DNA of 64,000 bases from Heterotrichella gracilis (taxonomy: Eukaryota > Sar > Xanthophyceae > Tribonematales > Xanthonemataceae), in the NCBI GenBank assembly GCA_032358255.1, contig JAULBX010012099.1, positions 40,230 to 104,229 on the forward strand, in the 5' to 3' direction. Position numbers and translations under genes: made by a program. The notes below the pieces were generated by a model. The model ran no database searches. It was not told the DNA's origin and saw nothing but the letters and a program-made list of their open reading frames with translations. Positions 55,603-64,000 of this stretch are shown piece after piece (the stretch's first letter is position 1; each line of letters opens with the position of its first letter).

Positions 55603-58600
55603 TCAGCCCTGGAAGGGAGTCACCCCGTGCCCCTTGGGACCATCCTTCAGCCCCGTGATTGCCTGATAGCCCTGGGCCCACTCCCACAGCCACTCGTCAT
55701 GCCAGGCGGGCGCGATAGCGGTGACGCCAAAGGGGAGGGTGGGGGAAGGAGAGCCCGAGGCGTGCAGGGCGGCGGCGCGTGGATTGGCGTCGGGGTCACC
55801 TGCAGCGGTGGTGGTGTGGTGGAGGAGTGCTGGTGGAGTGCGGTAAGGCGGTGCAGGGGTGGAGAGAGGCTACCCTACTGCAATTACCCTCAACTGTCTA
55901 CCATTATTATTGGAGGGCAGATTAGACGCGAGGTACTAGTTTCCCCCACCATCACACACCCACACCCCATCCCACCCATGGACATGGTTACTAGAGTTGT
56001 ACGAGAACAATAACTTTAGTAGCCCCATGCTATGCCAGGGCTTGGGGATTTGCCAGACCTGGCAGGCGCCTCAAGGGGTGGCACAAGCGTACAGTAGTTG
56101 GTGTAATACAGGGTTTAGCGATAAAATCGCCTATGCAATGCACTCCATTGGCGCATCCCACCTGCCAGGCGGTTCAGAGCGGGGTGCTTAGGGTTAACAA
56201 TTGATTGGCGCACCCAACCTGCCGGGCGGGGTCTAGGGTTTAGTGTTCCCACCTGCCGGGTGATGCAGAATCCCGCTGGGCACTGCCACCGCACACATGT
56301 CCAGCAAGTTCACGAAATTTGTGAACTTCCCCAGCTTTCCGTTCTGCGTCCACGCCACCTCTTCCCCATTCTCTTCGCTCTCCACCTCCTCCCTGCAACA
56401 CGTAAGGGCACACTGTCCTGAGGCTCAGCATGCTGGTATGCCACATCCTCCTCCGACAGTGCCTGAGGGGACCCTGCAACCCGAAACCCTACATCCATGA
56501 ACCCTTGCAGCACCAGGATGCACACCACCCACCCATCTGAGATGGGAAAATACATGGCTTTATTTGTACCTTGTGTAGTGCGCCAGCGCTGTTGGCACCA
56601 GGATCATGTCCACCCCCTGCAGCGCACGCCTTGCCTGGCAGGCCAGGACCCGCAGCTGCCCCAGCTGATCATACAAGTCCGCTGCACTGAACCTGCCTGC
56701 ACACAAAGAAAGGATTTAAAAAATGAAAATCCACCTTGTCAGCAAAGGGTGTACAATTGCTGGAAGCCCCGTCCCCGTGGTATTGGGAGTACTCGTTCAA
56801 CCTTCCCTGCCAACGTAGACCTCACATGTGTCACATTCAAGTGTGTGGCCCTCTGTATGCGATCCTTATCCTGCACAGCCTCCCCACTCCATGCTTTACC
56901 CCTTCATACAGCCACCACCACCATATGCTGCAACCTCCCACCACCTCATCATCCCTCATGACATTCTACAAGCGGCCATCCCCCCTCACCCCCCACCCAC
57001 CCACCCCCCACACACTCCACCACTCACATGACAGCGCAATGATAGTCCTCGTGACCTTCCACATACGGTCATCGCCCCGCACTTCCTCCGCGCTCCTCGC
57101 CCTCCCCTCGTCCCCTTCCAGGAACCCCCGGATGCCGCTGTAGCGCTCTGCCAGGTGGGGGGTGCCATACAGCGACTCCGCCACAGTTTGGAAGGGGGTG
57201 AAATCAATCGGGACCAGTTTGCCCCCCTGGGATTGGACCCGGGACACGGCCTCCGCGAAAAGCGCCTCATAAGCTGCGCGTGAGGAAGACCAGGACTTCA
57301 GGGTGTAGAAAAATTCCGGGGGCACAGGTTAGCTCATCGCACAAGGTCATAAAGTGGGCGTGAGCAGTGCCCGGGTGAGACGTGCGCGGTGCCAGATGAG
57401 GCAGTGGGATGTGCAGCCGTGGGAGGATTCAGCAACTGCCAGCCAGCGCTGCCTTGGCCACATCCCGCTTCCGTATGTGAGCCTATGCATGACCAGGGCA
57501 GCTCATGTTGGTTTGGGTTGTTGCGGAGACCCTTGCACCACTCAGCAGGCCGCGTCACCCTCAAGGTGCCCGATACCCCACACCCACACTCACCAGCCTG
57601 CACCTCCGGCCTACCGGGGGTGGAGAAATCCAGGAACTCCGGCCCAGGAATGGCAAATGTGAAGGACCCAGGCGTAAATGCCGCGGGGGGAGTGGCGGAC
57701 CCCACTCTGCAGCAGGGGTCTTCCAAGGGGACGCTGCCAGTCTGCAGAGGTGCGGGGAGTAGTATAAATTAGGGATGTGATGTATTTGAATGGTTGAATT
57801 TTACTTCGATACATAAACCTCGATATATATTAATTATATTGTGTTAAAGCCAACCCACATCAATGACCCGGGCCGTTTGCCTACGCCCCCTGCACGCTCC
57901 TTTTTATAAAACTTATATTTTATTAATTAGCAAAAAAATGAACCGCCCCCACCTGCATGACCCGCGCCACTGCCTGCGCCCCCTCCACGTCCCCCGCAAA
58001 CACGCTCACGCAGTCCAGGCTGGCGCAGGCGGGCACCACCCCCGTGGTGCTCAGGCGGCCAACCGTGGGCTTGATGCCAACCACGCCGTTGAAGCCAGCG
58101 GGCACGCGGCCTGCAAAGGTGGGAGTGGGGTGCTGATTGCGGGCATCATACGCAAACACTACATTCACGGTGATCTGTTTATCCCCAGTGGAACCAGACC
58201 AGCTCCAGCGGCAATTTGGGGCATACTGCTGCACATAGTATTGGGTACTTCCATGGCCATGCACTTGCAAAGGCAGGGACAACTAGGTCACCTTTTCATC
58301 TTCTTTACATCCAAAGTATTTTATAATTACAACCAATTTCATTATTATATCAATACAACATTCATAAGTTCAGAAGTGCGCTTTTCTATGATACGTTTTA
58401 TTTGCTCACCCGACCCAGCGGTATCTGTCCCCAGTGCAAAGCTGACCAGCCCAGACGCCACTGCTACCGCCGACCCGCTGCTTGAACCCCCCGGGATGAA
58501 CCTGGAATCAAACGCATTCCTGGGGACCCCATAGGGCGAGCGCACTCCCACCAGCCCCGCTGCAAACTGGTCCAGGTTGGTCTTGCCAACCATGATGCCA

Positions 58601-59483
58601 CCTGGGGGACAAAGGGAGTGAGTTTGGTTGCATAAAACCAGCAGTACAGCAAGAGGCTCTACCCGCACGCCCACCACGCGCGCACCATGGGCGCGCTGTC
58701 CTGTGCCAGGTAGACACATGGACCCACACACTGGCATTCATGCTGACAGGGTGCAATGGGGCAAAATGCACCAAGGCAAATGATAGCATGCGATCGACCC
58801 CAAACCCAGTATTATAAACAGTATACCCTGCCTGCATCTAGTAGCGCCTGCACCGTGGGTGCGCTGGCCTGCGGGGTGTATGCAAACGCGGGGCAGGCGG
58901 CAGTGGTGGGCAGGGGGGCGGCATCAATGTTGTCTTTCACTGCAAAGGGGACGCCCCAGAGCGCCCCGCGCGTGGCAGGGTCCTGGGCTTCCAGCTCCCT
59001 GTAAGGAAGGGATTTGGTGGGGGTGGGTGAGGGATCGGGGGTTGCGGGGTGTTTTTAACTTGTGAATTGAGAGTTTTGTAGTGGGGAGGGAGGGTGTATG
59101 TGACTGGGAACACAGTGCTGCAAAGGGAAACCCTACACCCTACAACTGGAACCCTAGGGTTCCAGATACACCCTCACCAGCTTTGCGCCAGGGTTGCGCC
59201 CAAGGGGTTTACTGCAGCGCACCACTACCCTGTAACAGCCAACGCATAGCCGGCCAAGTAGACCCTACACCCTATACCCTAGGAAACCTAGGGTTCCGCT
59301 CCAACCCACGCACCTGCATCTCTCCAGGACTGCGTCCAAGGGGGTTGTGGCAATGAAAACCGCGGGGTCCCCCCCCAGCTGTGGGTGCAGGGCGGTGAGG
59401 AGGGCGGAGGGGGTGATCGTGCCCTGGGCATATGCCGCTGCCAGGGTGTGTAGAGACAGGTCGGGGACGGGGAGGGAAGCCAT
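55603..59483 (-). CDS. DUR2: Allophanate hydrolase (amidase signature), 9 exons, 514 aa
   Basis: Hydrolyses allophanate in the ATP-dependent urea degradation route of green algae and yeast, after urea carboxylase (DUR1). Exons (minus): 59314-59483, 58832-58998, 58410-58601, 57953-58110, 57594-57741, 57028-57273, 56570-56696, 56253-56392, 55603-55799; phases agree over 1,545 nt. Amidase-signature triad: K78 in '[10 protein letters not shown]', the cis-Ser region '[15 protein letters not shown]' (S152-S154), nucleophile S176 in 'GTDTAGSGR'. Allophanate-hydrolase-type wording: '[17 protein letters not shown]', '[20 protein letters not shown]', '[11 protein letters not shown]', '[12 protein letters not shown]'. 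Intron 2 needs a GC donor (GCAG|GCAGGG at 58831) to keep '[12 protein letters not shown]' in frame. The protein stops soon after the amidase domain, so the small C-terminal domain of bacterial AtzF appears absent. DUR1 is not in the window. Confidence 0.92.
56148..56265 (-). repeat. Degenerate tandem copies of an exon-donor segment in a DUR2 intron
   Basis: TTGGCGCA-CC-ACCTGCC-GGCGG occurs at 56148-56172 and again at 56205-56229 (57-bp period), and the core CCACCTGCCGGG recurs at 56249-56260, where it is the true 3' end and donor of DUR2 exon 8. The two extra copies lie in the adjoining intron, which ends the same way as the 80-bp case at 5021. Confidence 0.6.
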
Positions 59484-59915
59484 GGCTGAAGGGCACAGGT
59501 GGGGAACGTGTGGGTAGAAGGGTGGGTGGGGGTGATGGGTCAGTGTGCCAAGGCGTGATCGTTCAGTGGCAATGAGGTGGTGCAGTGGCTCTGGTGTGGA
59601 GCCTGCCTGGTGCAGGGATGGGTGGGGGTGGCTGTTATGGGGTGAATGGGTTGGCACCTGCTACTGCACTGGTGAGGATACGAATGCAAGGCACGAGTGG
59701 CCACAACTAGTGGATCATGCCACCCTACGCCACACAAGGGTGGGGACACAACATCCGGCCAATATACACAGGATAGCAGTACACCCACACCCACCAATGG
59801 CCCTGCGCAAGGTTTGGTACACCCAACGTGCTACTACTACCTGGAGCGGAGTAAAAACGACCTAAAAAACTTTCACAACCAACGTCAGTGACGAACCACG
59901 GCAGTATAACAGGGT
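59484..59915. promoter_or_regulatory. Divergent upstream region of DUR2 and the gene starting at 59916
   Basis: A 430-bp head-to-head spacer, likely carrying both promoters. No TATA box or GATA-rich nitrogen-response cluster that I could call with confidence. Confidence 0.35.
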
Positions 59916-61394
59916 ATGGCACTGCCGAGGATGCAAGCAGCAGCGTGCCTAGGCACAATTGCAAGTGCTGCGATAGTGGGGAGCGTGATAGGCGGCTGCA
60001 GCAACAACTGCGCTGGCTATACAACGAGAGTGGCGCGTGCAACACAGCACGGACTCGTTCCAACCCACCAGAGTTTGACAGGTCTGCGAGGGCGGCAGGT
60101 GGGATCACGTGGTTTGGTCTGTGCATTCACAGAGGCTATGGCTGTACCACTGGCACTGGGCTTGCTACAGACGCAAACGGCAAGCTATGACAGGCATAAC
60201 GAAACGCTAGTCACGAAGAAGGGCGTTTGCTCGGCAGGAGTCCAGTTAGGCGTGAGGGTTTAGATGCGCACCGACCTCGCCGTGGGCTCTGCGATCTCCA
60301 AGTGCAACGGCTGTACACCAGCAGGCGAGGTGAAGTGGTTAACTCGGAAAGGAAGGTGGGTATGGCATCACTGCTGATCACTTAGTGTTAAATTGTACAA
60401 TGGTGGTGCCAAAGACCATGTCTTGTGTTAAACAAATTGCAAGTATTCTTATTTTATTTATTTTTGGTAAATTGTATTTATTTATATTATTATCTGCAAT
60501 GCAATTGGCAAATGCCACCTATCAGGACGACATGTATACGTTCCCAGTCTGGCTCTGCACCCTCGTAGCACCACATTTGTCGCCAAGGTTGGCTGTGCAC
60601 AGTGGAGGCATACTGCATACTCGAACCACCCAGCCGCCAACATCCTTGCAGATAACCCTGGCTCGACAGTGCCTCAGCCCATTGCAGAGTGGGCACGCCT
60701 TGGAAGCACTTCTATGACCAAGAGTCGAGGTAAGTGTAACGGGTTTGGTGTGACACATTGGCCTATTGTGTTGGGCGCCGTGATGGGATATGATGGCGGG
60801 AGTGAGTGACACCTGTCAAGCTTGTAGGTGCCAGCTGGTGGTTGCTTGCAACTCCTGTCAACTCCGCACATAATGGGGGGCCCATTGCAAAGGTCTAGTA
60901 CTTGCGCTGGCTGAAGATTCCGGTAGACCTACAGGGCGAAAGGGGGGTTTTCCAAATGCCTGAGGTATAGTCATAACGGCCAACAGCAACGAATATTCAC
61001 GGTACTGCACTGCACCCCTTCGGCGGTTGGAAAACGCAGATGCAACACCGCTGTCTCGCCTAGCTCACGCTTTCACTTTCAGGATGTTTACCTTGAGCTT
61101 TCCGCTGCTTCATTGCCAGATCTAGACTCCCTTGCAACGTGGTTTCATGTGCGCTGTAGGCGTCACCCACTTGACCACGGGGTTTGTGCAAAACTGACCA
61201 AAGCTGCGGGCACAGAAGATATCAGGGACCCGCCTGGTGACCAACACTGTTGGCAACGTGGTGCGGCGCACGCCTTTCGCGCACTCCACAACCCCCCGGG
61301 TAAACTTGGTTGTGGGTGGCCATGGCCAGCTTGCAGTGGACTCCAACCTCCAAAGGGATGGCGTTCAGCTGGGCAAGCAACTTTGCAACTATTG
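59916..61394 (+). CDS. Unrecognised gene, provisional 3-exon model, C terminus open
   Basis: Provisional exons 59916-60098, 60603-60729 and 61226-61394 join in phase. Exon 1 encodes a hydrophobic, Ala/Gly-rich leader ('LGTIASAAIVGSVIGG') that could be a signal or transit peptide. Exon 2 has 'SNHPAANILADNPGSTVPQP' and ends at a strong donor (GAG|GTAAGT). Exon 3 reads 'GTRLVTNTVGNVVRR' and 'VNLVVGGHGQLAVDS', GC-rich at third positions, ending at TATTG|GTGAGT, so at least one more exon is expected; none could be placed with confidence before 62.3 kb. The acceptor of exon 3 is poor. No family is recognised. Confidence 0.33.
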
Positions 61395-62322
61395 GTGAGT
61401 TTGGCTTGCGTTGTGCACTGTTGGCCCTAGTGGGGGGACGGCTCCAAGATGCGTTTCTGTTTGGTGGAAGTTGAGCATCACTCTGGATTCACCTGAGCTG
61501 AACCCCTAAACCCCTGATCGTGTTGCCTCCTCTGGAAATACGTCGGGCACTGCTTGTCCTATGCACTTGAGTTTGTCTTGCACGTCAACCCCAGTATTGG
61601 GGTTCCCGTTCCTGAGGTGGGGGTGGGGGGGCATCGGTGTGCATAGCTGGTACCCATTGCAGGCGTTGGCTGTGTCCCGAGGCTGGGAGAGGCGTCAGTG
61701 GTTGCAGCGTCTAACAGGGAAGGTCCACCTTTTGTTGCCCTTTCAAGTGCTCCATAAGCGGTGGATATCACCTGGTTGTAGACCAGGGGGTTCAGGATTG
61801 TTGCCCTTGTACTAACCGCCCTGCTTGGTTGAATGACGCACTCACCGCATACTCGTTGGCGTTCACAGGGCCGCAGGAGGTGTTCTGCACCTGTGGGAGC
61901 ACAGCCAGTGACAGCCTCAGCAACTGCTAGACAGCCTTGCAAGCCGAGCACCGTCAGCCGTGGCAGTGTGGCCAAGTAAAGTCAGCAGCAGAGTATATCC
62001 GAGGGTGTTGACCAATAGCTGCAGACTTGATACAGTATCAAATTGATTAGCTAACGTAATTACTTCAAACTGTATATTTGCGCACTGAGATATTCATACA
62101 CTGCTATACTGCGAACTGGTCTTACAGACTATTTGTTCTATTGATGCGTTTGATACCTTGATACATCTATTTATCTTCCAGCGGAGTGACGGGACCGCCA
62201 GTGGTCCGCAGCACTGCCACACCACACAGCGGGCGCTTTGGCTATCACCATTACAGCATAGTACACCTCGTCAGATTCCCGCATTCCAGCAGTCAGCTGC
62301 AAACTGCCCAGCCTTGCCCACC
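61395..62322. other. Unassigned region with a minus-strand open frame
   Basis: A minus-strand frame at 61559-61975 starts MATLPRLTVLGLQGCLAVAE and contains a plausible exon/donor ('CGPVNANEYA' followed by GTGAGT) and 'NPLVYNQVISTAYGALERA'. It may be a small gene, or the opposite-strand shadow of further exons of the gene at 59916. The rest is AT-rich promoter-like sequence before 62323. Confidence 0.3.
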
Positions 62323-63550
62323 ATGGCCTGCAGCGTCAGGAGGCACCGTCAAGTCTACACTCGTGCACAGCTTACTTGGGTGGTAATGGCACTGGCGCAC
62401 TGCCTGATATGCCTTGGGCACTGTGCGGCACCGCAGTCGCAGCCTTCAAGCAGCGGTGCGGCTCCTGGTCTTGTGGCAGCCACCGAAAGCACTCAGTTGA
62501 AGGAGCTGCCCCTAGCCCAGGAGCGTCAGAATCACACCAGTATGCGGGCAGCAACCGGTGACAAATGTGGTGGCGAGCAGTGTGGCATCTCAATACACCA
62601 CACTGGTGGGATACCTTGCTCTCGCGAAGCCATCCCAGGGCGAGGTCTGTTGGCGGCCAAGGCAGCCGTGACAGGCAAGCGGCCACCCGCACCGCCCCCT
62701 CCTCGGCGTAGGCCGCCACCACCGACCCCTCCTCGGCGTAGGCCGCCACCACCGACCCCTCCTCGGCGTAGGCCACCACCACCGACCCCTCCTCGGCGTA
62801 GGCCACCACCACCGACCACATCCACGCAGTCACTGCTCTCTCCCAAGAAGCCCCCTCCGGCACCACCACCACGCAGGCCACCACCATCACCACCGGCACG
62901 GCCTCCGCCCAAACCGCCGCCGTCCCCACCACCACCACTCCCACCACCTCCACAACCACCACCGCCATTACCAACACCACCGCCTCCACGTCCACCACCA
63001 CCGCCTCCACGTCCACCACCACCTTCCCCACGACCCCCTCCGTCTCCACGTCCGCCCCCACCACTCCCTCCGTCTCCTAAACCCCCACCTAAGCCACCAT
63101 CACCACCCCGGCCACCAAGCCCCCCATCACCGCCCCGCCCCAGACCCCCACCCCCCTCACCCCCAGCGCCGCCGGTGGATGGTGCTTTTGCAACCATCAC
63201 TGTGCAGGTAGGGATTATTAGTAGGGTTTTCAATGACCAATACCACAGTGCAGGTTACAGAGTCCTGGTACGGGTCTTGTGTGTAGGGAATTGCCACCAC
63301 GCAGCGCAGATGCTTACAATTGTAGTAAGCAACAAAAGGCCACACTAGGCAAGGAGCTTTTGGCATTTGAAGGCCTTCATGCTTTGCGCCTGGTGCATGT
63401 ACGTTCATACGCATGTCAGTAAATGCTAAGCTTATGTTTTTATGTGCTTGCGCCCCTCCCTTGCTGTGCAGGAGGATACTCCGCTGGGCACTGTCCCGCC
63501 GTCCTTCACGGGCCTGTCCATTGAGATAATCGCCTTCCCGTACATGATTG
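62323..63550 (+). CDS. Secreted proline-rich protein with a glycoside hydrolase (GH79-like) start, partial at window edge
   Basis: Exons 62323-63207 and 63472-63550 join in phase, then a GT donor at 63551; later exons lie outside the window. Residues about 15-35 form a signal peptide (WVVMALAHCLICLGHCAA). Residues about 125-285 are an extensin/pherophorin-like Pro-rich region (PPPP, SPPP, PPPRR runs) with four 10-residue repeats, expected to be hydroxylated and O-glycosylated in the cell wall. Exon 2 reads 'PLGTVPPSFTGLSIEIIAFP', which resembles the first beta-strand of GH79 beta-glucuronidase/heparanase-like enzymes (P..F.GLSIE). A cell-wall-anchored glycosidase is the likely product; the hydrolase call rests on about 25 residues and is tentative. 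In-frame ATG at 62158 is upstream but lacks a signal peptide. Confidence 0.6.
62701..62820 (+). repeat. Four tandem 30-bp coding repeats
   Basis: Four head-to-tail copies of a 30-bp unit beginning CCTCGGCGTAGGCC encode Pro-Arg-Arg-Arg-Pro5-Thr-type decapeptides in the Pro-rich domain. Copies 1 and 2 are identical; copies 3 and 4 share a G-to-A change, which points to recent stepwise expansion. Confidence 0.93.
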
Positions 63551-64000
63551 GTGGGTGTGGGTGGAGCCTGGTGGGGCACATGGAGCGGGATGGAACTGCA
63601 CTTAATTACATTCGTTCAAGCATTACCCTTAGATTGCAGTCTTGCACAACCAACCCTGTCCAAATAGTGCTTTTACCATCTCTGCACAGGCGGTTGTCTT
63701 AGGTAGCCATGCGAATCGCAGCCAATACTATCTGCTCTATTGGTATAGGCGTGGGTTGTGCGTATTTTGCGCTCCTTGGTTGTCATTGGGATCTTTACAT
63801 GTCTGCACTGCTGGGTGGGTGCATGTTGGCGCGCTGTACATATGCATGCGCTACCACCACTAGCGTTCTGGTGTTCTCTTTGTACCTATTAAATGCAAAT
63901 GCATGCATCTGGTCGCTGAGCACGTTAGTTAGTTAGTTAGTTACATGCATTCCAGCAAAATAGCCAGATTAGCAGTCAGTCTTGCACATGCGGCGCCACG
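63551..64000 (+). other. Intron of the partial Pro-rich/hydrolase gene to the window edge
   Basis: Follows the GT donor at 63551. No acceptor-exon with a hydrolase motif is recognised before the edge. A (TTAG)4-type run occurs near 63926-63941. Confidence 0.45.

Noticed and set aside
62372-63233. Two minus-strand frames of over 200 codons, one very Gly-rich
   Set aside because: They are mirror images of the proline codons (CCN/NGG) of the plus-strand Pro-rich domain, which has a signal peptide and splice-consistent continuation.
1-64000. CRISPR array, bacterial operon, prophage or rRNA genes
   Set aside because: Looked for regularly spaced repeats, Shine-Dalgarno-linked gene strings, phage modules and rRNA signatures; none are present and the gene structure is eukaryotic throughout.

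Overview
This 64 kb window looks like nuclear DNA of a green alga (Chlorophyta; a trebouxiophyte is my best guess, the species is not identifiable from sequence alone). Reasons: genes are split into many short exons by GT-AG introns of about 100-1,000 bp (plus two GC-AG introns), coding exons are richer in G/C at third codon positions than introns, the proteins include plant/algal organelle types (organellar HSP90, a probable plastid outer-envelope barrel), and plant-type telomere heptamers (CCCTAAA) are scattered in introns and spacers. Nothing bacterial, viral or CRISPR-like is present. Exon models were built by hand; in every multi-exon model the splice phases join without a frame break, which is the main support for them.

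Layout. 0.1-2.3 kb (-): GT92 family glycosyltransferase A. 3.4-9.0 kb (+): a 942-aa predicted secretory protein whose last 252 residues are a nucleotide-diphospho-sugar transferase (PF03407 type). 10.9-14.2 kb (+): a Golgi-type carbohydrate sulfotransferase. 15.4-17.1 kb (-): an OEP24-like envelope beta-barrel. 17.4-21.2 kb: a small intronless ORF, an orphan CCT5 chaperonin exon and a LINE reverse-transcriptase tail. 21.3-24.7 kb (-): a rhomboid-family membrane protein. 26.6-32.3 kb (-): a glycosyltransferase fusion, GT31-like N half and GT25-like C half. 33.0-34.4 kb (-): an intronless GT92 enzyme B. 35.4-42.2 kb (+): organellar HSP90, 14 exons. 44.0-48.7 kb (-): a third, divergent GT92-like enzyme C. 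48.7-53.3 kb: gene-poor, with an 85-nt hairpin. 53.3-54.1 kb (+): a small membrane protein. 55.6-59.5 kb (-): allophanate hydrolase (DUR2). 59.9-61.4 kb (+): an unrecognised gene. 62.3 kb to the edge (+): a secreted proline-rich protein leading into a glycoside hydrolase-like domain, cut by the window end.

The striking theme is secretory-pathway glycan chemistry. Five glycosyltransferase genes (three GT92-like, one PF03407 fusion, one GT31/GT25-like fusion), a carbohydrate sulfotransferase and a secreted proline-rich glycosidase-like protein lie within 64 kb, nearly all with predicted signal peptides or signal anchors. Together they could build and remodel a sulfated, branched extracellular polysaccharide or Hyp-rich glycoprotein glycan. 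They are on both strands, so this is a loose neighbourhood rather than an operon, and co-function is inference. Housekeeping genes (HSP90, DUR2, rhomboid) are interspersed.
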